Assembly: GCA_016196555.1 (NCBI GenBank)
Contig: JACPXL010000066.1
Coordinates: 1 to 34,319 of the forward strand
Reading direction: 5' to 3'
Length of the DNA: 34,319 bases
Source of the DNA: Candidatus Omnitrophota bacterium
GTDB lineage: Bacteria > Omnitrophota > Omnitrophia > Omnitrophales > Aquincolibacteriaceae
This document shows, in pieces, positions 23,601 to 31,184 of this stretch. How positions within the stretch are numbered: the stretch's first letter is position 1; each line of letters opens with the position of its first letter. The notes under the pieces were generated by a model. The model was given only the letters and a program-made list of their open reading frames with translations. It searched no databases and was not told the origin of the DNA. A program made the position numbers and the translations under genes.

Positions 23601-26600
23601 ACTGTCAATTGGGGCGATTTTGATTTCACGCCGACCGTAAATTCAGATGCGACGAATCCTGCGATTACCAAAGTTCCTGCAAGGAGCACCGGAGAACTTC
23701 CAGCTTTCACAGGATTTGCCAGCCAGGATTCCAGCAGTGTTAATGTGACGCAAACTTCTGCTTCACAAGCCACCTTAAATTTAAGTTTGGCCAACACGAC
23801 TTCATTCGGCGGAGCGTTTATCGATTACGACAATTTCAACACAGCGGGAACGATTGAATCGATTAATTTAAACACTGCATTTCCGAACGGAATTGTTTTG
23901 GAGCTTGATCATGGTGCGACGGGGTTAACGGAAGTGCTGCTTGAAGTGACCGACAGTACCGGCAAACGCGATGAAGTAAGACTTGCCGGAATTACTGGAA
24001 CCGCGAAACGCTGGAAAGTTTTGGCCTCGCAATTTGACCAAGTGGATGTGACAAAGATTAGTGTCATGACTCTGGTCGTTGTTGGCCAGCATATTAATCA
24101 GAAGTTAAACGTTAATTGGGGTGATTTTGATTTCACGCCATCGACGGGTCCGGACGCAACCAATCCTGCGATTACCAAGGTCCCCACAAATAGCTTTGGA
24201 AATAAACCTGCCTTCACGGGATTTGCGAGTCAGGATTCAAGCAGCGTGAATGTAACACAGGCCTCAGCATCTCAAGCGACCTTGAATCTTACTTTGGCTA
24301 AAACAACCTCGTTTGGAGGAGCGTTTTTGAGTTATGATGATTTTTCGACAACGCCCGTTGAAACAATTAATCTAACGACCGCATTTCCCAATGGAATTGT
24401 ATTAGGCCTTGATCATGGTGGGACAGGAGTCACAGAAGTTATTTTTGAAGTGACCGACAATACTGGTAAACGTGATAAGGTAAAACTCACCGGAATTGAT
24501 GCAACCGCACGCCGCTGGAAAATACTTCTCAGTCAATTTGATCAAGTGGATCTTACGAAAATTCAGACGATTGTTTTTGTCATCGAAGGCCAGCATCTTA
24601 ATCAAAAATTGAATGTGGATTGGGGCGATTTTGAATTTACCCCGGCCATAAGCCCGGATGCGACCAATCCTGCGATCACCAAAGTCCCTGTGACCAGCAC
24701 AAATGAGCGGCCTAATTTTACAGGATTTGCCGATTCAGGTTCGAATGTTGTGGTGACTCAAACTTCAGCATCACAAGCGACCTTAAATCTTACTTTATCG
24801 ACGACCGCTTCTTTCGGCGGCGCATTTTTGACTTACGACAATTTTTCAACAACACCGATTGAAACCATCAATTTTAATACGGTATTTCCTAATGGAATTG
24901 TTTTGGAACTTGATAACGGTAATACCGGATTAACCGAGTTAAAACTTGAACTAACGGACAATACGGGCAAACGTGATATCGTGAAGCTAGTCGGAATCGA
25001 TGGCACAGCACGTCGTTGGAAAATTTTGGCCTCGCAATTTGATCAAATTGATGTGACGAAAATTCAAACCATCGCCCTTGTCATCGAAGGCCAGCATCTC
25101 AATCAGAAAGTAAATGTGAATTGGGGTGATTTCGTCTTTACTCCCAATATTGCTCCTGATGCGACCAATCCTGCGACAACTCCGATCCCGGCCTTAAACA
25201 GCAGCGGAGTCATCAATTTGGACACCGCATTTCCGAACGGAATAGTTCTGGGTTTAAATGCTTCTTCCGGAATAAATCAGGTCAAGTTAGAAGTGACGGA
25301 CGTTAATGGTATTCGTGATTTTGTGATATTGACCGGTGTTGATGGAACATCGCGGCGCTGGAAAGTATTGACCAATCAATTTGATGCGGCGGATAGAACT
25401 CAAATTGAAACCATCGCCATTGTGGTGGAAGGCCGCCATGTAAGCAGCACCCTTAATATTGATTGGGGCAATTTTTCCGCGGCAAACTCCGCCCCGACGA
25501 CTCCCTCAGTTCCTTCGGATAATACGAACCCTGCACTTACGGATGTGCCTGTAACAAGCACAGGAGATCGCCCGGCATTAACCGGTTTTGCCAGTCAGCC
25601 TTCTCCGAGTTCCAGCGGCCTTCAGCCGGTGATTAATGCCTTTGCCAGCCCGGATTTCAGCGGAGCACAGGCAAATCTGACATCGCCCAGTACAGTGACG
25701 GTCGATCTGGATTTATTCAACACTACTTCATTTGGGGGAATCTTTATTGATTACGGTAAAATCAATATTGCACCTGGTGATACGGTTGTGGTCAATCAAT
25801 CCACGCCCAGTCAGGCTCAGCTGAATTTCAATTTGGCGAGCGTTGAATCATTCGGCGGAGTATTTATCAGTTATGACAACTTTTTGACTACAGACAATAA
25901 TGCGGCAACAACTACAGACATCGAAACTATTAATATCAACACGGCATTCCCGAACGGCATCGTATTTGCGTTAGATAATGCCGGCACGGGGATCACTCAA
26001 GCCAAATTCGAATTGACGGACATTACTGGCAAGCGTGACAGCGTGTTGTTAACCGATATTACCAACACGGCCAAGCGCTGGAAAATTACTTCGAATTTGT
26101 TTGATGCAATCGATTTGACGAAAATTCAAACCATTGCGCTTGTGGTGGAAGGTCAGCATGCGAACCACCAACTAAATTTGAACTGGGGCAATTTTGTTTT
26201 TGTCCCGGCCATTTCTTCGGATGCGACCAACCCGGCCATTACCAAAGTCCCGGCCAATAGCCAGGGAGCGGCTCCCGAACTGGTCGGTTTTGTCAGTTTG
26301 AAAAATCCGGATGGTTCCAAAGATTTCAGCAGTATGTCCGTCGAGCAAACTTCAGCCAGTCAGGTTAAGCTGACGTATAATCTTAAGAATTCAACTTCGT
26401 TTGGCGGCGTGTTCTTCACTTATGATAACCCTGCCACCGACGATAATAATCCGGCGACCACCACAGACATTGAAACAATTAACTTGAACACGGTCTTTCC
26501 TAATGGCATTGTATTGGACCTTAATAATGCCGGAACGCCGATCACTGAAATATTTTTGGAAGTGACCGATATTACTGGGAAGCGTGATCGCGTGAGATTG

Positions 26601-26774
26601 ATTGATATTGCCTCCGCTGCCAAAAGGTGGAAAGTCCCTGTGAGCCAGTTTGACGAGGTGGACGTGACCAAAATTCAGACCATTGCCCTTGTTCTGACGG
26701 GCGTCCATGATGGCAATCAAATCCTGAATATTAATTGGGGCGATTGGGCATTTACGCCTGTGATTACGATTTAA
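17655..26774 (+). CDS. Giant secreted multi-module protein, paralogue of giant protein 1 (3039 aa)
   Basis: GTG 17655 is preceded by AGAGAGGG. ATG 17700 (with GGGGGAG upstream) is an alternative that would leave a compact signal peptide; I prefer the GTG because it gives the same N-terminal length as the paralogue. Cleavage is expected after VYA. The mature start AVTPTEQEILAHTPTQS, the region with VFTSHEENQ and the first beta module (SGFSKFTFELRTN) match giant protein 1 closely. From residue 463 to the end there are 15 modules of about 170 aa, each running from PDATNPAITKVP through TSFGGAF and RRWKVLASQFDQVDVTKIQT to NWGDFDFTP. It lacks FG-GAP repeats and the glucoamylase-like domain. Module 13 is short and module 14 long. 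A GGAGG at its 3' end serves the next gene 12 nt downstream, so it is the first gene of the EPS operon. Likely a glycan-binding surface or matrix protein; exact ligand unknown. Confidence 0.85.
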   Translation: MLHKNHISRRGSEEIMAKILHELVAGFTALSFILNMTLVPVYAAVTPTEQEILAHTPTQSAAAFQQAAPVVSTSQELESTQAFLQEDLKLEPVKSPTPEVQADESAESETSENSAEQNSSPYNFEQVIKALENAKDFTVAVVGQISKSDILKLAGYGYEIGLAIVDGIAVVFTSHEENQIRVPKLLKNLLDGLRTSFLVHFQPNQARPSLVDQQGATERGDRVEYSANLSVESGELDVYAYNGKVIEPTPYNVDHLISEIQKVSDANPNGQKLDAIQEYINELKENGELVLYRSEPPTVFPGFPVLGSFASSSINNQPDAVISIDQTSSAQFALNYDLSNAGSFGGAIINFGASAAGPQNLSGFSKFTFELRTNSTCSNPTFGCLKIEFVDTANRLATVRINGLTSTFQQYDIQKSDLLANQPNLDFARIKQINFVVENNKVNPKVGFMEVKTGGLDYNPFINPDATNPAITKLPATNLGERPVLTPFASLTNPDNSKDFSNVTVNMLSPTTAEINLNLYNTTSYGGTFLNYDDLGTAGVTETVNFNTLFPNGVVLGLDNGGTGLAQIKFEVTDITGKRDFVFLTGIDATARRWKVNLSQLDTVDLTKIQALALVVEGRHNGEKLNVNWGDFDFTPGVNPDATNPAITKVPATSTGERPTLTGFASQDFSNVTVTGNSPSTGTINFNLYNTSSFGGTFLSYDDFNTAGTIETINLNTVFPNGIVLGLDGAGINEVMLEVTDNTGKRDEVKLVGIDGTARRWKVLASQFDQVDVTKIQTISFVVIGRHVGHTLNYNWGDFDFTPGVNPDATNPAITKVPVTSTGERPVLTGFASQTNPDNSTDFSNVNVNLTSAGTGTINFNLYNTTSFGGTFLSYDNLATGGTIETIDLNTVFPNGIVLGLDGAGINEVMLEVTDNTGKRDEVKLVGIDGTARRWKVLASQFDQVDVTKIQTISLVVIGRHIGHTLNFNWGDFEFTPSTGPDATNPAITKVPAISTGERPTLTGFASPDFSNITVTQNSPTSATLNLNLYNTFSFGGAFLNYDDFTTGGTVENINLNTAFPNGIVLGLDNGGTGLTEVILEVTDNTGKRDKVKLTGIDGTARRWKVLASQFDQVDVTKIQTISLVIEGRHVGHLLNVNWGDFDFTPGVNPDGTNPAVTKVPVTSTGERPTLTGFASQDFSNVTVTGNSPSTGTINFNLYNTTSFGGTFLSYDNFTTGATIETINLNNVFPNGIVLGLSGAGITEVMLEVTDNTGKRDEVKLTGIDGTARRWKVLASQFDEVDVTKIQTISLVVIGRHVGHTLTYDWGDFDFTPGVGPDATNPAITKVPATSLGERPAITAFSSPDFSNVTVTQNSPTAALLTMNLYNTTSFGGVFINYDDFSTGGTVENINLNTAFPNGIVLGLNNGGTALTEVMLEVTDSTGKRDEVKLTGIDGTARRWKVLASQFEEVDVTKIQTISLVIVGRHVGDQLNVDWGDFDFTPGVGPDATNPAITKVPVTSTGDRPILTSFASQDSSTSSVTQTSASQATLNLSLANTTSFGGAFLAYDNFSTPSVETIDLNTVFPNGIVLGLDNGGTGITEVLLEMTDNLGKRDEVKLTGIDATARRWKVLASQFDQIDVTKISVISLVVVGQHINQKVNVNWGDFDFTPGVGPDATNPAITKVPATSTGDRPVLNSFVSQDSSSINLFVSSPTTATANFILKNNSSFGGAFFSYDNFNTSGTVETIDLNTVFPNGIVLGLDNNGTGITAAILEITDNTGKRDKVKLTGIDGTARRWKILTSQFDQADVTKIQTISLVVLAEDVPLVIGEHRGDLNINWGDFEFAPLVDPDATNPAITKVPATSLGERPVFTGFVSQDSSTVNVTQFSTTSAQVDLNLANPTSFGGAFINYDNFATSGAVETINLNTAFPSGIVLELTYSTSGIIIFEVTDNTGKRDRVRLNGASPATKRWKILTSLFDQVDVTKIQTMTLLIEGKQPNINFTVNWGDFDFTPTVNSDATNPAITKVPARSTGELPAFTGFASQDSSSVNVTQTSASQATLNLSLANTTSFGGAFIDYDNFNTAGTIESINLNTAFPNGIVLELDHGATGLTEVLLEVTDSTGKRDEVRLAGITGTAKRWKVLASQFDQVDVTKISVMTLVVVGQHINQKLNVNWGDFDFTPSTGPDATNPAITKVPTNSFGNKPAFTGFASQDSSSVNVTQASASQATLNLTLAKTTSFGGAFLSYDDFSTTPVETINLTTAFPNGIVLGLDHGGTGVTEVIFEVTDNTGKRDKVKLTGIDATARRWKILLSQFDQVDLTKIQTIVFVIEGQHLNQKLNVDWGDFEFTPAISPDATNPAITKVPVTSTNERPNFTGFADSGSNVVVTQTSASQATLNLTLSTTASFGGAFLTYDNFSTTPIETINFNTVFPNGIVLELDNGNTGLTELKLELTDNTGKRDIVKLVGIDGTARRWKILASQFDQIDVTKIQTIALVIEGQHLNQKVNVNWGDFVFTPNIAPDATNPATTPIPALNSSGVINLDTAFPNGIVLGLNASSGINQVKLEVTDVNGIRDFVILTGVDGTSRRWKVLTNQFDAADRTQIETIAIVVEGRHVSSTLNIDWGNFSAANSAPTTPSVPSDNTNPALTDVPVTSTGDRPALTGFASQPSPSSSGLQPVINAFASPDFSGAQANLTSPSTVTVDLDLFNTTSFGGIFIDYGKINIAPGDTVVVNQSTPSQAQLNFNLASVESFGGVFISYDNFLTTDNNAATTTDIETININTAFPNGIVFALDNAGTGITQAKFELTDITGKRDSVLLTDITNTAKRWKITSNLFDAIDLTKIQTIALVVEGQHANHQLNLNWGNFVFVPAISSDATNPAITKVPANSQGAAPELVGFVSLKNPDGSKDFSSMSVEQTSASQVKLTYNLKNSTSFGGVFFTYDNPATDDNNPATTTDIETINLNTVFPNGIVLDLNNAGTPITEIFLEVTDITGKRDRVRLIDIASAAKRWKVPVSQFDEVDVTKIQTIALVLTGVHDGNQILNINWGDWAFTPVITI
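19041..26771 (+). repeat. 15-unit module array in giant gene 2
   Basis: Modules start at 19041, 19569, 20070, 20592, 21099, 21600, 22107, 22611, 23139, 23640, 24147, 24651, 25152, 25515 and 26217. Regular periods are 501-528 bp. Exceptions are module 13 (363 bp; front half missing) and module 14 (702 bp; two front halves). Several modules are near-identical over stretches of about 90-150 nt. Confidence 0.92.
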
Positions 26775-26786
26775 GGAGGAATCGGC

Positions 26787-27317
26787 ATGAAGAAGTTGGA
26801 ATTTAAAATAGCGGTTTTTGGGATTATGAGTTTGTTTTTTTGTTCCGCCCAGACCTATGCAATGACGATTAATCCGGATTTTCAAGGGACTCTGGTGGTG
26901 ACTTCGCCTGCCGGAGAAGTGAATCTGATTAATGCAGGGGAGCCGGTGCCGGATCTTGTTTCTAATTCTATCATTGAAGTCCTGAACGGAGAATTTACGA
27001 TCGCCACGGCAGAAAATGAATCAGTTCAATTGTCCTGTCATGGTGCAAGCGTCTCAGTTGACGGAGGCAGTTCTGCAAGTTTAAGTTGCGGCGGTGACTC
27101 GGGACTTTTGAAAGCCCTGAAAGGTTCCGTCACGGTCCTTGATGCAGCTGGTAAAAAAATCGTTCTTGCCGAAGGAGAAGAATATTCTATTGGTTCCGGC
27201 GAAAAGAAAAAAGCTCCTGCGACAGCTGCCGGTGAACCTACGGGCGGCGCGCCTATCGGCGGAGGTCTCGCCCAAAACACTCCGGTGGACAGTCGGAGTC
27301 TCGAATCTAGTCCTTAG
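26787..27317 (+). CDS. Small secreted FecR-like domain protein
   Basis: 176 residues with a clear signal peptide (cleavage after QTYA, residue 25). The middle is a beta-rich repeat pattern of the FecR type: GTLVVTSPAGEVNLINAGEPV, SNSIIEVLNGEFTIATAENESVQL, then LLKALKGSVTVLDAAGKKIVLAEGEEYSI. Two Cys residues (LSCHG, LSCGG) could form a disulfide. The tail is Gly/Ala/Pro-rich and disordered. No membrane segment or sigma-factor partner is visible, so it is not a classical FecR anti-sigma regulator; FecR-domain secreted proteins are common beside EPS and surface-protein genes. AAGGAGG just after the giant gene 2 stop sets the ATG start. The next gene begins 2 nt after its stop. Confidence 0.7.
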   Translation: MKKLEFKIAVFGIMSLFFCSAQTYAMTINPDFQGTLVVTSPAGEVNLINAGEPVPDLVSNSIIEVLNGEFTIATAENESVQLSCHGASVSVDGGSSASLSCGGDSGLLKALKGSVTVLDAAGKKIVLAEGEEYSIGSGEKKKAPATAAGEPTGGAPIGGGLAQNTPVDSRSLESSP

Positions 27318-27319
27318 CA

Positions 27320-28579
27320 GTGGCCAAGAAGTCCAGAAGCATTCTTGCTTTCATTTTACTCATCGCGTTCGGCCTGTCTCTTTTGCCCCGCTTCCTCTAC
27401 GCTGATTTTCAGCTGCTTGATGCCATCGAAGAATTCGGCGAAAAGCGCTTTATCAAACCCTTACCCACGCGCCTTCATGCTGGCCCTTTACGGTTTCATC
27501 CTCTTCTGCGCAGCAAAGTCACTTATGATGACAATATTCTTTTAGAAGGCCAGGACAAGCGCGAGGACGTCGTTTTCAATATTCAGCCGGGCGCAATTGT
27601 CGAACTGCCGCTTGGAAGAAGCCAAATCACCACCGGCTATCAGGCCGATTTTGAAATTTTTTCCAAATCCCGCCATGCCCGGCAAAAGGATCAAAATCAG
27701 AATTTCTTTACGCTTGTTGACCTCAATTTTCCGAATTGGTATGTCAATATTCTGGAAAATTTTGCCGAGACTTCTTCGCGTTCCGGCACTACCTTTTCGG
27801 AACGCATTCCGCGCTTCGACCAATCGATTTATCCGAAAGCAGGCTACAAATGGAAACGCACTACCTTTGAAGCCGGTTTCCGTCATTTTGTGAGGGATTT
27901 TAGGCGCCAGATCGACGATCCTTTTGATTTTCAAATTGTCGAATGGACCGGTGTTTTTTATTATGATTTATTTGCACGGCTTAAGGCCCTCTTGGAATAT
28001 CAATTTGCCCAAATTGATTATGATGATGATTTTCGGCGAAAAGGAAACTTCAATCAAATCCGTACCGGTTTTGACGGCGAGATTATCCCGAACCTCACCG
28101 CCAAATTTCGTGTAGGCGCTCAATTAAGAAACTATGTTGAGTCGACACGTGCGAACGGAGGCGAAAGGGAGGATTTCAATTCCTGGGTAGGAAGTTTCTC
28201 GCTGGAATATAAAATCAGGCCCAACATTAAATTAAAAACGTCTTTTAGCCGGCAAGCCGTCGAAGCAACTTTCTTTGACATCAATTTTTATAAAGAGCAC
28301 CTTTTTACGATTGGAGCGGAGTACGAATTTCGCCCGAAATGGACGATTTTTTCCAATTTTAAATATTATCACCACCGCTACGGTGAAGATGCGACGGCTG
28401 ATGGGCAATCGATTTTGCGCCGTGATCATCATGCCGGGGTAGACGCCGGGCTCCGCTATAAAATGCAGGATTGGGTGGAATTCGAAATCGCCTATCTGTA
28501 TTTGAGGCGCAATTCCAATTTTCCTGGCCAGGACTTTACGGACAATCAATTTTCCCTGACGACGGTCCTTAAATATTAA
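27320..28579 (+). CDS. Outer-membrane beta-barrel protein (BBP2-like)
   Basis: 419 residues, GTG start 2 nt after the preceding stop, with only a weak ribosome site; coupling is likely. Signal peptide about residues 1-28 (cleavage near LYA). The rest is alternating polar/aromatic beta strands (for example FQIVEWTGVFYYDLFARL, WTIFSNFKYYHHRYG) and ends in a strand with a terminal aromatic residue (FSLTTVLKY), as outer-membrane barrels need for assembly. The opening LLRSKVTYDDNILL is typical of the putative beta-barrel porin 2 family, often found in EPS clusters just before Wza-like genes. Likely role: outer-membrane passage of the polysaccharide, or anchoring of the matrix proteins encoded upstream. 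The exact substrate is not deducible. Confidence 0.8.
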   Translation: MAKKSRSILAFILLIAFGLSLLPRFLYADFQLLDAIEEFGEKRFIKPLPTRLHAGPLRFHPLLRSKVTYDDNILLEGQDKREDVVFNIQPGAIVELPLGRSQITTGYQADFEIFSKSRHARQKDQNQNFFTLVDLNFPNWYVNILENFAETSSRSGTTFSERIPRFDQSIYPKAGYKWKRTTFEAGFRHFVRDFRRQIDDPFDFQIVEWTGVFYYDLFARLKALLEYQFAQIDYDDDFRRKGNFNQIRTGFDGEIIPNLTAKFRVGAQLRNYVESTRANGGEREDFNSWVGSFSLEYKIRPNIKLKTSFSRQAVEATFFDINFYKEHLFTIGAEYEFRPKWTIFSNFKYYHHRYGEDATADGQSILRRDHHAGVDAGLRYKMQDWVEFEIAYLYLRRNSNFPGQDFTDNQFSLTTVLKY

Positions 28580-28607
28580 ACCGTCTCCCTCCGGCTTTCC
28601 TCTCGGA

Positions 28608-28630
28608 CGAGGGCTTGATTTTTGCCCTCG
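28608..28630 (+). other. Intercistronic hairpin before the Wza-like gene
   Basis: CGAGGGC and GCCCTCG form a perfect 7-bp stem around TTGATTTTT, between the beta-barrel and export genes. No T-run follows, so full termination is unlikely. It could tune mRNA stability or partly attenuate the operon. Confidence 0.45.
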
Positions 28631-28654
28631 AATAGCCGTTAATTTTAGGAAACA

Positions 28655-29251
28655 ATGAAACTCTCAAAAGTGACTGCCATTTTGGGTTTGCTGGCCCTTT
28701 TTACCGCCTATTCTGCCGTCGGGGTGTGTGCCCAGAAAGGCGAGCAGAAACGCCGGGCCGAAAATTACCGGATTGGTGTCGGGGACTTGCTGGAAATCGA
28801 AGTTTATGACGAACCCGATCTGACTAAAGAAGTCCGGATCCTGACCGATGGCACTCTTTCTTTTCCTTTATTAGGGTCGATTCAGGCAGAAGGATTGACG
28901 GTGGGAGAATTGGAAAAACAAGTGACCAGTTTGCTTGCGGCCAAATATCTGGTCAATCCGCAGGTGACCGTTTTTGTCAAAGAATTTTCTAATGTTTTTG
29001 TTTTTGGAGAAGTCAAAAAACCCGGCTCTTTTCCCATTTACGGAAAAATCACTGTTTTTGAAGCTATCACTCTTGCGGGCGGATTTACGGAAGTTGCCAA
29101 TCCCTCCAAGGTCAAAGTCATTCGAGAGCAGGACGGGAAAGAAATTAGTTTTGAAGTGGACGTCACCCGATTGACCAAACGGGGAGATTCCTCGCAAGAC
29201 ATAGAACTTCAGCCCAATGATCATGTGATTGTTCCAAGGAGTTTTTTCTAA
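28655..29251 (+). CDS. Wza-like polysaccharide export protein (Poly_export + SLBB)
   Basis: 198 residues. Signal peptide about 1-26 (ends near VGVCAQ; the Cys is not in a good lipobox, though a lipoprotein cannot be excluded). The Poly_export domain begins YRIGVGDLLEIEVYDEPDL and contains LTDGTLSFPLLGSI. The SLBB domain contains VFVFGEVKKPGSFPI, ITVFEAITLAGGFTEVAN and ends NDHVIVPRSFF. This is the short form of the family, without the C-terminal helix that forms the outer-membrane pore in E. coli Wza. A separate barrel such as the upstream BBP2-like protein may supply the pore. AGGA is four bases before the ATG. Its stop overlaps the ribosome site of the next gene. Confidence 0.92.
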   Translation: MKLSKVTAILGLLALFTAYSAVGVCAQKGEQKRRAENYRIGVGDLLEIEVYDEPDLTKEVRILTDGTLSFPLLGSIQAEGLTVGELEKQVTSLLAAKYLVNPQVTVFVKEFSNVFVFGEVKKPGSFPIYGKITVFEAITLAGGFTEVANPSKVKVIREQDGKEISFEVDVTRLTKRGDSSQDIELQPNDHVIVPRSFF

Positions 29252-29258
29252 GGAGTTT

Positions 29259-31184
29259 ATGGCATCCTTTTTTTCCGACACAGAAATTCATTTGCGGGAT
29301 TATCTCTATGTCCTGCGCAAACGCCGCGGAGTCATCTTTCTTTTTTCGATGATGGTCATTGCCGCCGGCATTTTTCACACCATTTCTGCCAAGGTTCTCT
29401 ACCGCGCCTCGGCCGTGATTTTGGTTGAGCGGGAAAATCCAAATATCGTGGATTTTAAAGAAGTGATGGCCTTTGATGCCTCTTCCACCGAATATTATCA
29501 AACCCAATATCAAATGATTAAGCGACGTTCTCTGATTAGAGAATTGATCGAAAAAGAAAACTTGCAAGAAGACCCTTATCTTGTTGCGATGCGTGAAGGG
29601 GGACTGCGGCGCATCCTGGAAAAACAGCCCTTCTTAGTTGAACGTTTCGGACGATTTTTGACAAACCCGGATCTGGAAGATGTTTTCATCCGCCGCATGC
29701 TTTCTGTCGATCCTGTCCGGAGTTCACGTTTGGTTCAAGTGAGCGTGCTTCATCCCGACCCTGTCCGTGCGGCTGAAATTACAAATCGCCTGGTGGAACT
29801 TTTTATCGAAAAAAGCCTTAAAGACCGTTTCTTGATTTCTCAACAAGCTACGGAACTCATTTCCGGACAACTGACCGAGCTCAAAGAAAAAGTGAATCAA
29901 TCCGAGCGGGAACTTCAAAAATATAAAGAAGCGCATGGCCTCGTGAATCTTCCTTCACTGCGCGAGAAAAACGAATTTATGCAGGAGGCCAAACTCGAAC
30001 TGGTTAAAATTCAGGCCGAAGAAGCCCGCTTGGCCAAGCGTTATCTTCCGGCCCATCCGAAAATGATTCATATTCATTCTCAGATCGAAGGCGTGAAACA
30101 AAAAATTGCTGAAGAAGAAGAAAAAATTCTCGAAATCAGCCGGATTGCCATTGATTATGGAGAACTTGAGCGGGAAGCCGAAAGTTCCAAACAAACTTAT
30201 AAGTCCTTGCTTAAACGTTTGCAGGAAACGACCAGCGAGGCTCAGGCGCAGGCGAGCAATATGATGCTTGTCGACCGTGCCAATCCTCCGCCAAAACCGT
30301 CCAAGCCTCAGCCTTTGATCAATTTGGCGATCGCTCTTGTGCTTGGACTGGGCGGCGGCGTACTCCTGGCATTTTTTATCGAATATCTGGATTCCACCAT
30401 TAAGATTCCGGATGATATTGAAAAAGGCTTAGGCCTTGATTTGCTGGGAATTATTCCGCGTGCGGATAAAGTGGGAAAGTTGGCGAAAGGAGAACTTTTT
30501 TTCTCGCCGGGCCAGCATTCTTTGGCTTCCGAGTCCTTCCGGGCCCTCCGGACCAGCCTTTTATTTAAACTCCGGCGTACACCCGGCTGCCGCAAAATTC
30601 TGATTACAAGCCCGAATCCCGAAGAGGGAAAAAGCACGATTGCGCTCAATCTGGCCGCCGCTTTTCAACAAAATCATTTGCGGGTCCTTTTAATCGACGC
30701 CGATTTGCGAAAGCCCCGACTGCATCATCTCTTTGATCTTTCGGCTTCCCGCGGTTTAAGCAATGTTTTGGAAGGAGAAATTTCAACCCGAGAGGCCATT
30801 TATGAAAATGTCGGAGAAACCGGCATTGATTTTCTGTCTTGCGGAACACCGTCGCATCATCCTGCTGAGATTTTGGGATCGTCGAAAATGAAAGAGATAA
30901 TGAACAGTTTTGAAGAAAAATATGATTTGATTGTGATGGATGGCCCGCCTTTTCTGGCTGTCGCCGACGTGGCGGTGTTGAGCGAATACACGGACGCCCT
31001 TCTCGTGGTGGCGCGTTATCACAAAACTGACAAGCGGCATCTCAAGAATCTTAAACAGCGTTTTAGCGAAGTCCCGCTCAAAGTTCTCGGAATGGTGATC
31101 AATCAAGTGAGCGTTCGAGAAAAAGATTATTATTATCACCAGTACTATTATTACGGATACGGGAATGCCGTTCAGAAAAAATGA
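29259..31184 (+). CDS. Wzc-like polysaccharide co-polymerase with tyrosine kinase (BY-kinase)
   Basis: 641 residues from ATG 29259, which has AAGGAG at 29250-29255; the longer frame from TTG 29229 lies inside the upstream gene and is unlikely. Wzz-type N-terminal domain with a first membrane helix (about 26-46), a long periplasmic coiled-coil/GNVR region (about 190-310), and a second helix (about 348-370). The cytoplasmic kinase has Walker A SPNPEEGKSTIALNLAAAF (about 450-468), Walker A' LLIDADLRKPR (about 478-488) and Walker B LIVMDGPPF (about 557-565). The C-terminus is a tyrosine cluster (DYYYHQYYYYGYG), the usual autophosphorylation site that controls chain length and export. The protein fuses co-polymerase and kinase in one chain, as in Gram-negative Wzc. 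Its end overlaps the next gene by 20 nt. Confidence 0.93.
   Translation: MASFFSDTEIHLRDYLYVLRKRRGVIFLFSMMVIAAGIFHTISAKVLYRASAVILVERENPNIVDFKEVMAFDASSTEYYQTQYQMIKRRSLIRELIEKENLQEDPYLVAMREGGLRRILEKQPFLVERFGRFLTNPDLEDVFIRRMLSVDPVRSSRLVQVSVLHPDPVRAAEITNRLVELFIEKSLKDRFLISQQATELISGQLTELKEKVNQSERELQKYKEAHGLVNLPSLREKNEFMQEAKLELVKIQAEEARLAKRYLPAHPKMIHIHSQIEGVKQKIAEEEEKILEISRIAIDYGELEREAESSKQTYKSLLKRLQETTSEAQAQASNMMLVDRANPPPKPSKPQPLINLAIALVLGLGGGVLLAFFIEYLDSTIKIPDDIEKGLGLDLLGIIPRADKVGKLAKGELFFSPGQHSLASESFRALRTSLLFKLRRTPGCRKILITSPNPEEGKSTIALNLAAAFQQNHLRVLLIDADLRKPRLHHLFDLSASRGLSNVLEGEISTREAIYENVGETGIDFLSCGTPSHHPAEILGSSKMKEIMNSFEEKYDLIVMDGPPFLAVADVAVLSEYTDALLVVARYHKTDKRHLKNLKQRFSEVPLKVLGMVINQVSVREKDYYYHQYYYYGYGNAVQKK

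Noticed and set aside
19025-24605. Regularly spaced open frames on the minus strand within giant gene 2
   Set aside because: They recur with the module period and are mirror shadows of the repeated plus-strand coding sequence, with no ribosome sites or family signatures.
29229-29258. TTG start for the Wzc-like protein
   Set aside because: It lies inside the Wza-like gene; ATG 29259 has AAGGAG at the right distance and begins where the family does.
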